A stretch of 64,000 bases of DNA from Lysinibacillus xylanilyticus (GTDB lineage Bacteria; Bacillota; Bacilli; Bacillales_A; Planococcaceae): NCBI RefSeq assembly GCF_001708185.1, contig NZ_MDDN01000001.1, forward strand, positions 434,001 to 498,000. Reading direction: 5' to 3'. Below the pieces are notes generated by a model. That model saw nothing but the letters and a program-made list of their open reading frames with translations. It was not told the DNA's origin and made no database searches. This document shows positions 36,994-45,906 of this stretch, piece by piece; the first letter of the stretch is position 1; each line of letters opens with the position of its first letter. The translations under genes and the position numbers were made by a program.

Positions 36994-37493
36994 CAACGAT
37001 TATCCACCTTTTCAGGATACAAATCGTGGTTCATCAAACGATGTTCCGCCATCTTTTCATATTTTGTGCCTGGGCGGCCATAGTTGCACCAAGGATCAAT
37101 AGACAAGCCACCGCGCGGCGTAAACTTGCCCCATACCTCAATATAACGCGGTTCGATCAGCTTAATTAGATCATTCATGATGATATTGACACAGTCCTCA
37201 TGAAAGTCTCCGTGATTACGGAAGCTAAATAAATAAAGCTTTAGTGACTTACTCTCTACTAGCTTTTTATCTGGAATAAAAGAAATATACATTGTTGCAA
37301 AGTCAGGCTGCCCTGTCATTGGACAAAGACTTGTAAATTCTGGACAATTAAATTTTACAAAAAAATCGTTTCCCGTATGCAAATTATCGACTGCCTCAAG
37401 TACTTCCGGTGAGTACTCAAATAAATACTTTGTGTTTTGGTTACCAAGTAGTGTTAAATCTTGTAATCCTTGTTCATCTGTTCTTCCTGCCAT
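36993..37493 (-). CDS. queF: 7-cyano-7-deazaguanine (preQ0) reductase
   Basis: Reduces preQ0 to preQ1 with NADPH in queuosine synthesis. 166 residues, the short unimodular form. Catalytic Cys in [18 protein letters not shown] (about 48-65), and the QueF motif [20 protein letters not shown]. First gene after the preQ1 riboswitch; coupled to yhhQ. queC, queD and queE are not in the window, so import of preQ0 by YhhQ may matter. Confidence 0.96.
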   Translation of the reverse strand: MAGRTDEQGLQDLTLLGNQNTKYLFEYSPEVLEAVDNLHTGNDFFVKFNCPEFTSLCPMTGQPDFATMYISFIPDKKLVESKSLKLYLFSFRNHGDFHEDCVNIIMNDLIKLIEPRYIEVWGKFTPRGGLSIDPWCNYGRPGTKYEKMAEHRLMNHDLYPEKVDNR

Positions 37494-37540
37494 AAAAATG
37501 CCTCCTCAAGTTGTGAGAAGTCCATTATGCGTGAAACCTA

Positions 37541-37583
37541 ATAAAAAAAAATCGCCATATCCGCATTTTTGGGACATGGCGTA
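37541..37583 (-). terminator. Attenuator hairpin of the preQ1 riboswitch
   Basis: On the minus strand CGCCATGTCC pairs with GGATATGGCG (one mismatch), followed by nine T residues. It lies between the aptamer and queF, so ligand binding probably triggers termination. Confidence 0.85.
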
Positions 37584-37595
37584 AATGACGTCATC

Positions 37596-37633
37596 CATAG
37601 TTTTTTATAGAGGGTATGCGCTATGAACCTCTT
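37596..37633 (-). ncRNA. PreQ1 class I riboswitch aptamer
   Basis: On the minus strand AGAGGTTC, then ATAGCGCATA, CCCTCT and ATAAAAAACTA match the preQ1-I consensus: a P1 stem GAGG/CCTC and an A-rich tail that forms the pseudoknot. About 100 nt upstream of queF with an attenuator between them. Recognised by eye. Confidence 0.93.
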
Positions 37634-37639
37634 TTATAT

Positions 37640-37952
37640 TCGCTAGTTATCTTAACTTAATGAATGCAATCCGTCAACTAATTTTTTTCATATCCAATGC
37701 ATTGACAAAAACACTTTCAAGTTATACTGTTTTACAGCTCCTTTCCTACTCTTCAGCCTTTTGTTGCATGTTGTCTTTTATCGTTTAGCAACTATCAGTG
37801 GTTACAATTTTGCTCAATTCCGATTATTATGATTATTTTCAAGTTGTCTACTTCTTTGTTTGAACTATTATCAAATATGTCTACCTTACTCTATCATAAT
37901 CCGAAATGTTTCTGTAACTCTCGGTCAACTTGAGGATATTCGAAATACTTTC
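37640..37952. other. Spacer upstream of the preQ1 riboswitch
   Basis: About 310 bp without a plausible ORF. It should hold the queF promoter; a minus-strand TTGACA-like box is not obvious. Nothing repetitive seen. Confidence 0.35.
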
Positions 37953-37995
37953 AAAAAAAGTGATGCCAAGCCCCATTTAAAGGACTTGGCATTTT
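37953..37995 (-). terminator. Terminator of the 38.0-kb hypothetical gene
   Basis: TGCCAAGTCC and GGGCTTGGCA pair on the minus strand with a short loop; CACTTTTTTTG follows. About 25 nt after the stop codon. Confidence 0.85.
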
Positions 37996-38020
37996 AGCTG
38001 AATTAACCACGGTTATCATT

Positions 38021-38560
38021 TTAGTTTGTATAGTCAATGGAATTGGCGATGTCGACTAACACTTCAGGTGTCACCTTTTCGGAAACCCTTTTATCAATCC
38101 ACAGCATATATTGCCAATCTCCTCTTTCAAAAGCGAGTACATTGAAACCTGATATTTCCATATAGATTGAAGTCGTTCCGTTTTTCAATTCGAATGTCTT
38201 TACTATATAGTCCTTTTTAGATAGTAACTTAAAATGATTAGGTCGAACAGTTATTTTATAATGATGCTCCGGAAGTCGATTATTAATAAATGTAACTTCA
38301 TAAAAATCATTCCTATCACCATCAAGATTATTAAATCGACCAAAATGATGCGTAAAACTAATAGGAGGTACTCGAAGTGGTAGCTTTAGTTCTTGATGAA
38401 AGTGCCGCTCAAAATCGGAGGCAGCTGCTTCAACCGTTTTATAGCCTATTTCAGGATAAATTTCTTCATAAGGACTGAACGAATCATTTAGATAGGCATT
38501 ATTTGGTTGAGAAAATAATAAATAAAAGGAACTTAAGCAGAGAGAAAAAATTCTGTCCAT
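38021..38560 (-). CDS. Probable secreted protein, unknown family
   Basis: 179 residues. A hydrophobic N-terminus (IFSLCLSSFYLLFS) looks like a signal peptide or anchor. The rest is soluble, mixed alpha/beta with many aromatic residues (FTHHFGRFNNLDGDRNDFYE, WQYMLWIDKRVS). I do not recognise the family. Preceded by a GAGGTGATAAAA SD. Single gene with its own terminator. Confidence 0.6.
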   Translation of the reverse strand: MDRIFSLCLSSFYLLFSQPNNAYLNDSFSPYEEIYPEIGYKTVEAAASDFERHFHQELKLPLRVPPISFTHHFGRFNNLDGDRNDFYEVTFINNRLPEHHYKITVRPNHFKLLSKKDYIVKTFELKNGTTSIYMEISGFNVLAFERGDWQYMLWIDKRVSEKVTPEVLVDIANSIDYTN

Positions 38561-38740
38561 TTTATCACCTCAGTATCACTTTAGGCGTAGTTTTTCCCAA
38601 CACAATGAATTTATGCAGCAAGTTGTAGTATGTTCACAGTTATTTATTCTTTTTTATCATAACTAGATCCAACTTGTTTTAAAGCGTGTGAAATAGATAT
38701 TTTTTGCACCGGAAGTCTATATGCAAAGAATCACCTCTAG

Positions 38741-38796
38741 TACGCGGGTATTTCACCCTTTTTACGCGGATATTCTCTCTGTCACGCGGATTTAAA
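38741..38796. repeat. Three-unit array (ACGCGGATAT core)
   Basis: ACGCGG starts at 38742, 38764 and 38784: spacings 22 and 20, average 21. Contexts: TACGCGGGTATTTC, TACGCGGATATTCT, CACGCGGATTTAAA. It lies directly beyond the yjiH terminator on the minus strand. Confidence 0.75.
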
Positions 38797-38800
38797 TAAA

Positions 38801-38847
38801 GAAAAAGCAATTATTCGCACTCATTAAATGCGAACAATTGCTTTTTA
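38801..38847 (-). terminator. Terminator of yjiH-like gene
   Basis: AAAGCAATTATTCGCA and TGCGAACAATTGCTTT form a 16-bp stem with one mismatch and a 9-nt loop; T-rich on both flanks. 3 nt after the stop codon. Confidence 0.9.
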
Positions 38848-38849
38848 GA

Positions 38850-40205
38850 TCAGAAAAGTAAATGTGCAACTAATGCTGCGATTGGTAGTGAAATAATCGT
38901 ACGTAATAAGAAAATAACAACTAAATCAAAAAACTTCAGCGGAATTTTCGTACCTAAAATTAGTCCACCGACTTCTGACATATAGATAAGCTGTGTAACA
39001 GAAACGACAGCAATGACAAATCGTGTAGTTTCAGCTTCGATTCCTTCTCCTAAAATTGAAGGTAAGAACATATCTGCAAAGCCGACAACCATTGTTTGTG
39101 CCGCCTCAGCTGCTTCAGGTAAACCAAGCACTGTTAAAATAGGTTCAAATGGCTTCCCTAAAACGGTAAAAATACTAGTGAATTCAGCAAGCATTAAAGC
39201 AATGGTACCAAATGCCATAACAACGGGCGCTACGCCAATCCATAAATCCAAGACATTTCTAGATCCATCTTTAATAAATTGAAGAGGATCACGATTTGCA
39301 TGTGCGACTGCTAAAGCATTTTCTAGACCATGTGACATCGAATTATAACCTTTGGGTAATTCCTCACGTGATAAATCTACTGGACTACCATCGATATACG
39401 TATCTTCTTTGTTAGCAAGCGGATAAATTCGCGGCATTATTACCGCTAACACAAGACCGCAAAGTACAACCGTTACATAATATGGAATAAAATAGCGTGA
39501 CAAATGCACTGTATCCAATACGACGATACAGAACGTGATGGATACTACAGAGAAGCTTGTTGCAATAATGGCAGCCTCTTTTTTCGTGTAGTTCCCCATT
39601 TCATATTGCTTACTCGTCATCAGAACACCAATTGTTCCATCCCCCACCCACGATGTAAGTGCATCAACCGATGAACGACCAGGACTTTTAAAGAGAGGAC
39701 GCATAATTTTTACCATCATTGTTCCGAAAAATTCAAGTAAGCCGAAGTTTGTTAAAAATGGTAATAGTAGACCCGCAAATAAGAAAATCGTAAATAAAAA
39801 CGTTACCAAACCATCATCAGGGTTCATTAATAACCCACCAGTATTTTCATTGTTAATCGCTGATGGTCCAAAATCAAATACAACCATTGAAGCAAATATT
39901 AAACCGATAATTCGTATTATTGTCCAAAACCAATTGACATAAAACAATGTATCTAAAATACTAGGCTTCTTTGTATGATCGCGAGGAATGAATTTGGCAA
40001 TAAGTGAACCAATTGCCGAAATCGCAAACATAATGATAGTAAAATAACTAATCACAGGCGCAACAACACCCGCTAATATATTTGCTAAAATAGCAATTGG
40101 AACTTTCCATCCCTCATCTGTTAAGACTGGTGTCATGAATAATAGGACACCAATAAGAGAGGGGATTATGAAGTAAAAGTATGAAGAAGTAGGATATTTT
40201 TTCAT
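38850..40205 (-). CDS. YjiH family transporter-like protein (nucleoside-recognition/GATE domain)
   Basis: 451 residues, about ten to eleven membrane helices. The GATE domain shows around RSSVDALTSWVGDGTIGVL (about 168-186) and again in the C-terminal half (LGLPEAAEAAQTMVVGFADM). Substrate unknown. The frame opens at 40310, but the ATG at 40205 has GAGG 9 nt upstream and MKKYPTSSYFYFIIP as a natural start, so about 35 residues are trimmed. Single gene; its terminator is followed by the 38.7-kb array. Confidence 0.82.
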   Translation of the reverse strand: MKKYPTSSYFYFIIPSLIGVLLFMTPVLTDEGWKVPIAILANILAGVVAPVISYFTIIMFAISAIGSLIAKFIPRDHTKKPSILDTLFYVNWFWTIIRIIGLIFASMVVFDFGPSAINNENTGGLLMNPDDGLVTFLFTIFLFAGLLLPFLTNFGLLEFFGTMMVKIMRPLFKSPGRSSVDALTSWVGDGTIGVLMTSKQYEMGNYTKKEAAIIATSFSVVSITFCIVVLDTVHLSRYFIPYYVTVVLCGLVLAVIMPRIYPLANKEDTYIDGSPVDLSREELPKGYNSMSHGLENALAVAHANRDPLQFIKDGSRNVLDLWIGVAPVVMAFGTIALMLAEFTSIFTVLGKPFEPILTVLGLPEAAEAAQTMVVGFADMFLPSILGEGIEAETTRFVIAVVSVTQLIYMSEVGGLILGTKIPLKFFDLVVIFLLRTIISLPIAALVAHLLF

Positions 40206-40392
40206 AATTAAAAGCCTCATTTCTCTAGTTTTATCAAAGTTGTATACATCAGGCTTGTTAGTTATATACTGTTCAACCGCCAAGAAGTATATCTGTATAA
40301 AGCGAAACATTAATCAGTGGAAATTTCTTTATCTTCGCTGATTAATATTTGCCAATTGGGCATTTACGAGCGGTTAATGAGGGATAAAATAA

Positions 40393-40545
40393 AAAAAGCA
40401 TTCCTCTAAAAAGTAATAAAGGAACGCCTAAACACTACTTTTTTATAATTAACATCTGCAATGCGAAATTTTAACAATCCCAACATTATTCATAATTTAC
40501 ATTTATGAGCTACAAAAATACCGTAAACCCAACAACACATCCGGT
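40393..40545 (-). ncRNA. Candidate small RNA with own promoter and terminator
   Basis: On the minus strand TTGAAT (-35, 40571-40576) and TAGAAT (-10, 40548-40553) are 17 nt apart. About 115 nt downstream a terminator forms from GCGTTCC and GGAATGC (one G-U) followed by seven T residues (40390-40428). No gene lies between. The transcript would be about 150 nt and ends before the yjiH-like start. It holds only tiny frames without an SD (e.g. one reading MCCWVYGIFVAHKCKL). Confidence 0.4.
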
Positions 40546-40553
40546 TAATTCTA

Positions 40554-40945
40554 CAACAAAATGAATTTTTATTCAATGTAAAATATTAGTTATTGTTATA
40601 ATTCTCATCTGATATCATCCAGCACTTCTTCTTTGTATCATTACCTTTCAACAAAGCTCAATTTTACAATAGCTAAAATGTTGTCTAAATTATATGTGTA
40701 ACATTTAATGTATCCAACCTTGTTCAAAGGACGGATCTTTCTTACATACTAGCACTTTCAAACTATAAAAAAGCACACCTATCATCAAAAAATTATTGAA
40801 AAGGTCATAAATACTTTAAATTTCGACATGCATTTCATCACTTCGGTTTTCGATAGTAGTTTACATTATTAACATTTGATGAAATTTTTCAATAATCATA
40901 CCTATTTTGATTGCCTAAGAGATTTAACCAACTCTTAATAGGCAT
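40554..40945. other. AT-rich spacer upstream of cotD
   Basis: No ORF with an SD. One hairpin, GCCTAAGAG (40911-40919) with CTCTTAATAGGC (40931-40942), lies just upstream of the cotD promoter. Confidence 0.4.
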
Positions 40946-40953
40946 ACAAATAG

Positions 40954-40981
40954 ACCACATTGTCTTTCATCTCATATCTTA
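40954..40981 (+). promoter_or_regulatory. SigK-type promoter of cotD
   Basis: CATATCTTA (40973-40981) matches the SigK -10 consensus CATANNNTA exactly; an AC dinucleotide lies 17 nt upstream as a minimal -35. The start codon is about 39 nt downstream. Fits mother-cell expression of a coat gene. Confidence 0.6.
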
Positions 40982-41019
40982 AGTATGAACCACAACTTAT
41001 CAAAACAGGAGGTTATAAC

Positions 41020-41361
41020 ATGTTTAAACGTATGCATCACCATGCAAAAGGTCCACATTGTTGTCCACCACAAGCATGCCCAACTCAATTTGACCCACCA
41101 CATTTTTTACCACCAGAAGAATATATTCGTACCAATTACATCCATACTGTCGTGCCACATGTACAACCAGCACATATTACAACAGTTAACAAACATATGA
41201 TTGATCATCAATATTACTTCCCTTTCACAGAATGTGTAGTGAATGAATGTTGCGAAAATCATACACTTTGCGATATGCGACCTGATCCTTGCCATATGCA
41301 CCATCATCATCACATGCCACACCATCATCATCATCACCATCAAATATATATGGGCTACTAA
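41020..41361 (+). CDS. cotD: Spore coat protein CotD-like, His/Cys-rich
   Basis: 114 residues with 28 or so histidines. N-terminal MHHHAKGPHCCPPQACPTQF, then DPPHFLPPEEYIRTNYIHTVVPHVQPAHITTVNKH, here split as FDPPHF, PHVQPAHITTVNKH and HQYYFPFTE, all CotD-like, and a C-terminal MHHHHHMPHHHHHHHQ tail. CotD is an inner coat protein made under SigK. SD CAGGAGGT is 6 nt before the ATG at 41020; the frame opens earlier at 40960 without SD. The two His tracts and CC pairs suggest metal binding or cross-linking (inference). Confidence 0.85.
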   Translation: MFKRMHHHAKGPHCCPPQACPTQFDPPHFLPPEEYIRTNYIHTVVPHVQPAHITTVNKHMIDHQYYFPFTECVVNECCENHTLCDMRPDPCHMHHHHHMPHHHHHHHQIYMGY

Positions 41362-41431
41362 ATATTTGATTGAAAATGTCTAGCGCCTATCAGTTCTTGT
41401 TATAGTATTTACTATCAAATTATGAATTTCA

Positions 41432-41470
41432 AAAGAAAAAAACCGAGTACCTTGATTAGGTACTCGGTTA
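41432..41470 (-). terminator. Terminator of glnR-glnA
   Basis: ACCGAGTACC (41442-41451) and GGTACTCGGT (41459-41468) form a perfect 10-bp stem; on the minus strand seven T residues follow. 8 nt after the glnA stop. Confidence 0.93.
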
Positions 41471-41475
41471 ATATA

Positions 41476-42810
41476 TTAGTACATTTTTAAATATTGGTCG
41501 CGTTCCCATTGATGTACTGTTGTACGGTACATATCGAACTCGATTTCTTTTGCTTCTTTAAAGTTTGCGTAGATATGCTCGCCTAAAGCTTCTTGAGCTA
41601 CTTTATCTTTAGCTAGTAATGCTAAAGCATCGTCAAGTGCTGGTGGTAAGTTTTCAATACCGTTCGCTTTACGCTCTTCTTCAGTCATTACATAGATGTT
41701 ACGATTAATCGCAGCTGGTGGTGTTAATTGTTGACGAATACCTTCAAGACCAGCTTCTAAAATAACAGCCATTGCTAAATATGGATTTGCAGATGGATCC
41801 ACAGAACGTACTTCTACACGAGTTGAAAGACCACGTGCTGATGGAATACGGATAAGTGGTGAACGGTTTTGAGCTGACCATGCTACATAACATGGTGCTT
41901 CGTAACCAGGTACAAGACGTTTATAAGAGTTAACTGTTGGGTTTGTTACAGCTGTGAAACCTTGAACGTGAGCAAGGACACCCGCCATGAATTGCATTGC
42001 TGTTTCAGAAAGACCTAGTTCAGTCGATTCATCGTAGAATGAATTCTCTTTACCTTTAAATAATGAAACATTGAAGTGCATACCAGAGCCAGCTTCACCG
42101 AATAATGGTTTCGGCATGAAAGTAGCATGTAAGCCATGTTTACGTGCAATTGTTTTAACTACTAATTTGAACGTTTGAATGTTATCACAAGCTGTGATTG
42201 CATCTGCATATTTAAAGTCGATTTCATGTTGTCCAGGAGCTACCTCATGGTGAGATGCTTCGATTTCAAAGCCCATTTCTTCTAGCTCTAATACGATATC
42301 ACGACGGCAGTTTTCGCCAAGATCTGTAGGTGCTAAGTCGAAGTAACCACCATGGTCGTTTACTTCTAATGTTGGTTCACCTTTTGCATCTAATTTGAAT
42401 AAGAAGAATTCTGGCTCAGGCCCTAAATTGAAGCTTGAGAAGCCCAACTCTTCCATTTTTTTAAGGATACGTTTTAAGTTGTTACGTGGGTCACCAGCAA
42501 ACGGCTCGCCTTTAGCAGTGTATACATCACAGATGAAACGTGCTACTTTCCCTTTTTCAGAAGTCCAAGGGAACACTACGAAAGAATCTAAATCAGGATG
42601 TAAATACATGTCCGATTCTTCGATACGAACAAAGCCTTCAATGGATGAGCCATCAAACATCATTTTATTTTCTAGCGCTTTGTCTAATTGGCTTACAGGA
42701 ATCTCAACGTTTTTAATTGTGCCAAGAATATCCGTAAATTGTAATCGAATAAAGTTTACGTTTTTTTCCTCGATAAGACGTTTAATGTCCTCTTTTGTGT
42801 ATTTACCCAC
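41476..42810 (-). CDS. glnA: Glutamine synthetase, type I (GlnA)
   Basis: ATP-dependent synthesis of glutamine from glutamate and ammonia; feedback-inhibited GlnA also controls GlnR and TnrA. Signature DGSSIEGF (about 53-60), ATP-binding [12 protein letters not shown] and later [17 protein letters not shown] at 42810 gives 444 residues, the B. subtilis length; AGGAGTG lies 9 nt upstream. The frame opens 12 nt earlier at a GTG inside the SD. The Gram-positive GSI-alpha type lacks the adenylylation tyrosine loop. Confidence 0.97.
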   Translation of the reverse strand: MGKYTKEDIKRLIEEKNVNFIRLQFTDILGTIKNVEIPVSQLDKALENKMMFDGSSIEGFVRIEESDMYLHPDLDSFVVFPWTSEKGKVARFICDVYTAKGEPFAGDPRNNLKRILKKMEELGFSSFNLGPEPEFFLFKLDAKGEPTLEVNDHGGYFDLAPTDLGENCRRDIVLELEEMGFEIEASHHEVAPGQHEIDFKYADAITACDNIQTFKLVVKTIARKHGLHATFMPKPLFGEAGSGMHFNVSLFKGKENSFYDESTELGLSETAMQFMAGVLAHVQGFTAVTNPTVNSYKRLVPGYEAPCYVAWSAQNRSPLIRIPSARGLSTRVEVRSVDPSANPYLAMAVILEAGLEGIRQQLTPPAAINRNIYVMTEEERKANGIENLPPALDDALALLAKDKVAQEALGEHIYANFKEAKEIEFDMYRTTVHQWERDQYLKMY

Positions 42811-42905
42811 AGTTTTCCACACTCCTATAAATTGTCTAGCTTTTATTATTACCCTACCCTATTAAAATAATCTAAACTGTTACCAGAAGCGTACGTTTGC
42901 TTTAA

Positions 42906-43280
42906 TTAATAGAATCGAGATAAATCCCCTTGTCTGATGGAAGATTTTTGCATGCGCTGTGCTTGACGCATTTCTTCACGCATAATGCGACGTAATTCTG
43001 AATCACTTAAATTTGGTTCTTCTGTTGCAACAGCATCATTCTTTTTAGCGAATAGTTTTTTAATCTTCGCCATATTCATACCTTGTTCTAAGTAATCTTT
43101 AATTTCAAGCAGTATGTCGACGTCATTTAATGAAAACATTCGACGGTTGCCTTCTGTTCGGTGCGGCTCAATTAAATGGTGTTCTTCATAATAACGAATT
43201 TGACGTGCCGAAAGCTCAGTCAATTGCATCACAATATTCATGGATAATAACGGCATAGTTCGTCTAATTTCACGACTCAT
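42906..43280 (-). CDS. glnR: Nitrogen-metabolism repressor GlnR (MerR family)
   Basis: 124 residues. MerR-type [23 protein letters not shown] to [20 protein letters not shown] and [17 protein letters not shown]-terminal tail that senses feedback-inhibited glutamine synthetase. First gene of glnR-glnA. A perfect GlnR/TnrA box upstream indicates autorepression under nitrogen excess. Confidence 0.96.
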   Translation of the reverse strand: MSREIRRTMPLLSMNIVMQLTELSARQIRYYEEHHLIEPHRTEGNRRMFSLNDVDILLEIKDYLEQGMNMAKIKKLFAKKNDAVATEEPNLSDSELRRIMREEMRQAQRMQKSSIRQGDLSRFY

Positions 43281-43303
43281 TTAAGTCCCTCCAATACCCG
43301 CTA

Positions 43304-43356
43304 ATCATATAACGAAAATTTTACACTGTCAACCAGTCATGTAAGGTTTCCTTACA
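43304..43356 (-). promoter_or_regulatory. glnR promoter with GlnR/TnrA box
   Basis: Minus-strand TTGACA (43327-43332) and TATGAT (43304-43309) are 17 nt apart. TGTAAGGTTTCCTTACA (43340-43356) fits the TGTNA-N7-TNACA box exactly and lies 7 nt upstream of the -35. A half-site TGTAA with N7 and GTTAT overlaps the spacer, as in B. subtilis where two boxes are used. Confidence 0.88.
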
Positions 43357-43394
43357 TCAATTAAAATATTTTTTTCGAATTGATGAAAAATTGT

Positions 43395-43432
43395 AAAAAA
43401 CTATTCAAAACGAAAGTATTGAATAGTTTTTT
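43395..43432 (-). terminator. Terminator of the YnbB-like gene
   Basis: ACTATTCAA and TTGAATAGT pair around a 10-nt loop; T-runs on both strands. 7 nt after the stop codon. Confidence 0.85.
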
Positions 43433-43438
43433 CATCTC

Positions 43439-44689
43439 CTATTTTTGGATTTTTTGTACAGCACTACAAATAGCAAATTTTACGTGCTCATATGTTAACC
43501 CACCTTGAATAAATGCTGTAAACGGCGGACGAATAGGACCGTCTGCTGTAAGCTCAATACTTGAACCTTGAATAAAAGTTCCAGCTGCCATGATGACATC
43601 ATCCTCATAGCCAGGCATGTACGCTGGCTCTGGTGCGTAATGCGCATTAATTGGTGAGTTTGCTTGAATTTCACGACAAAACGCAATCATTTGTTCCGCG
43701 GTTTGGAAAGAAACCGATTGAATTAAATCTGTACGATTAGCATCATACCTTGGTGATGTATTCATCCCAATTTCCCCTAGCATAGCAGCTGTGAAAATGG
43801 CACCTTTTAATGCTTGAGATACAACATGTGGTGCAAGGAAAAATCCTTGATAGAAATCACCAAGCGTGTTTAATGTTGCTCCTGCCTCAGCACCAATACC
43901 TGGTGATGTCATACGATAAGCACATTTCTCAACTAAATCTGCACGACCCGCAATATAACCACCAATTTTCGCTAAGCCTCCACCAGGATTTTTAATGAGC
44001 GAACCTGCCATTAAATCAGCCCCAACCTCGGTCGGTTCCTGTGCCTCAACAAATTCACCGTAGCAATTATCAACGAAAATAACGGCATTTGGCGCTAATT
44101 CACGGATTTTTGCACACATGTCTGCAATTTGTGAAATGGTAAAGGATGGGCGTGTTGCATAGCCCTTCGAACGTTGGATAGCAATCATTTTTGTGTTTGG
44201 TGTAATTGCAGCTGCAACGCCCTCCCAATCGATCTCTTGATTATTGATTAAATCTACATGGCTATAACCGATTTTATAATCTTTTAAGGAGCCAGTATCC
44301 TTATCGCCACCATCGACTATTGATTGCAATGTATCATACGGCTGACCCGAAATATAAAGTAATTCGTCACCAGGACGTAATACTCCGAATAAACTAAGCG
44401 TAATTGCATGTGTACCTGAAATAATTTGCGGACGTACGATGACAGCCTCCGCTCCAAAGACCTCTGCATAAACACGTTCTAGATTGTCACGCCCCTCATC
44501 ATCATAGCCATAACCATTAGACGGATGCAGATGATAATCACTTACTTGATGCTTTCTAAACGCAGCAAGCACTTTTTGTTGGTTGAAGAATGCCATGTCT
44601 TCTACCTTTGCATGAAAAGGACGCACCTTTTCTTCTATTTTAGCTGCTAATGCTAGTGTTTCTTCCATTAAATTTGTTGTAAAAGTCAT
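43439..44689 (-). CDS. PLP-dependent YnbB-like protein (aluminium resistance / methionine gamma-lyase family)
   Basis: 416 residues, fold-type I PLP enzyme. PLP lysine likely in IQRSKGYATRPSF (about 196); HPSNGYGYDDEGRDNLE and LIKNPGGGLAKIGGYIAG are family-typical. Annotated in many genomes as aluminium resistance or methionine gamma-lyase; the true reaction is uncertain. ATG at 44689 has GGAG 9 nt upstream; the frame runs on to 44719. Its place upstream of glnR is that of ynbB in B. subtilis. Confidence 0.85.
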   Translation of the reverse strand: MTFTTNLMEETLALAAKIEEKVRPFHAKVEDMAFFNQQKVLAAFRKHQVSDYHLHPSNGYGYDDEGRDNLERVYAEVFGAEAVIVRPQIISGTHAITLSLFGVLRPGDELLYISGQPYDTLQSIVDGGDKDTGSLKDYKIGYSHVDLINNQEIDWEGVAAAITPNTKMIAIQRSKGYATRPSFTISQIADMCAKIRELAPNAVIFVDNCYGEFVEAQEPTEVGADLMAGSLIKNPGGGLAKIGGYIAGRADLVEKCAYRMTSPGIGAEAGATLNTLGDFYQGFFLAPHVVSQALKGAIFTAAMLGEIGMNTSPRYDANRTDLIQSVSFQTAEQMIAFCREIQANSPINAHYAPEPAYMPGYEDDVIMAAGTFIQGSSIELTADGPIRPPFTAFIQGGLTYEHVKFAICSAVQKIQK

Positions 44690-44949
44690 TATATTCTTCT
44701 CCATTTCACATTTGTTCAAATCCTATCTTAACAATTTGTATGCTTGCCTGCAAAACTTGCTATTGTTTCTAATTGCATTTTACGCTAATCTAAATTGCGG
44801 ACTTCATCTATTATGTCCTACTATAATAGGATATTTAATATCTGATAATTCCAAAGCATAAGTTGATACTTTTCTTAGCAAAAACTTCTACGCTACAAAA
44901 AGGGTTTGCAACTAATCAAAAAGATTTATTCATATAGGGAGTGAAAGGG

Positions 44950-45555
44950 TTGGCTTGGGAGGTTTTTAGTATTATTGGAACAATTGCCTTCGCTATTTCT
45001 GGGGCAATCATTGCAATGGAGGAAGAATACGATTTATTCGGTGTATATATACTCGGGATTGTAACCGCTTTTGGCGGAGGAGCTATACGAAATTTGCTCA
45101 TAGGTTTGCCTGTAACAACACTGTGGGGACAGGATATGATGTTCCAAATTGCCATTGCAGCCATTACAATTTTTTTCTTATTTCCACATCGACTCATCCA
45201 ACATTGGCATCGCTGGGGCAATTTCACTGATGCTATCGGTTTATCGGCATTTGCAATTCAAGGTGCTCTCTATGCCGTGAAGCTCGACATGCCCATTAGT
45301 GCAGTTATTGTAGCTGCTGTCTTAACAGGGTCAGGCGGTGGAATTGTTCGAGATTTATTAGCTAGACGACAACCATTAATTCTCCGTGATGAAGTCTATG
45401 GTGTTTGGGCAGCACTAGCTGGACTTATTATTGGGCTTGGATTATTTTCAGGGGATATCTATTTATATGTATTATTTGGTGTAATTACTGCACTAAGAGT
45501 TCTTTCATATATGAAGAAATGGCGTTTACCGTTGCGGAAATTGCAGCGGGCATAG
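44950..45555 (+). CDS. TRIC-type cation channel family protein (UPF0126)
   Basis: 201 residues, seven membrane helices in two similar halves, each with a glycine-rich GGGxxRD/N motif: TAFGGGAIRNLLIG and TGSGGGIVRDLLARRQP. Prokaryotic TRIC channels conduct monovalent cations. Start TTG at 44950 gives the family N-terminus AWEVFSIIGTIAFAISGA; a GTG at 44941 sits in the SD. Single gene, followed by a MITE-like element. Confidence 0.88.
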   Translation: MAWEVFSIIGTIAFAISGAIIAMEEEYDLFGVYILGIVTAFGGGAIRNLLIGLPVTTLWGQDMMFQIAIAAITIFFLFPHRLIQHWHRWGNFTDAIGLSAFAIQGALYAVKLDMPISAVIVAAVLTGSGGGIVRDLLARRQPLILRDEVYGVWAALAGLIIGLGLFSGDIYLYVLFGVITALRVLSYMKKWRLPLRKLQRA

Positions 45556-45589
45556 CTAAGTTTCCTTACATCACCGTATAACAACAAAA

Positions 45590-45730
45590 GGCTGGGACAG
45601 AAAGAAAAAATGTTAGACCGATTTCGGTCTAACATTTTTTTGATTTAGGAAGGAACACTCTACTCATTGAAGCGAAAAGGTTATTACCTGTTTTCGCTAT
45701 TTTTCAAAATAATCGAGTTCTGTCCCAGCC
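45590..45730 (-). mobile_element. MITE-like element, copy B (both ends intact)
   Basis: 141 bp with perfect 13-bp terminal inverted repeats GGCTGGGACAGAA / TTCTGTCCCAGCC. Close to one end is a hairpin ATGTTAGACC...GGTCTAACAT flanked by A and T runs, usable as a terminator. The interior is the inverse of 26807-26949. No ORF. It begins 35 nt after the TRIC-family gene. Target-site duplication not evident. Spacer 45731-45906 shows nothing else. Confidence 0.85.
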
Positions 45731-45906
45731 TCTTCTTTTTTATCAATAGCAGATTTTAAATCCTTTAACTATAACTTTTGTTTATGTGTAGCAGCGCCTA
45801 GAAACAATATATCCTAATAGAAATAGTATGTTACCCTAAGTAAACTTTTTGCTTGCTGAGTAACTACTTTCATAAGAACTTGTTTTTAGAATCTCATAAT
45901 ATTTAA

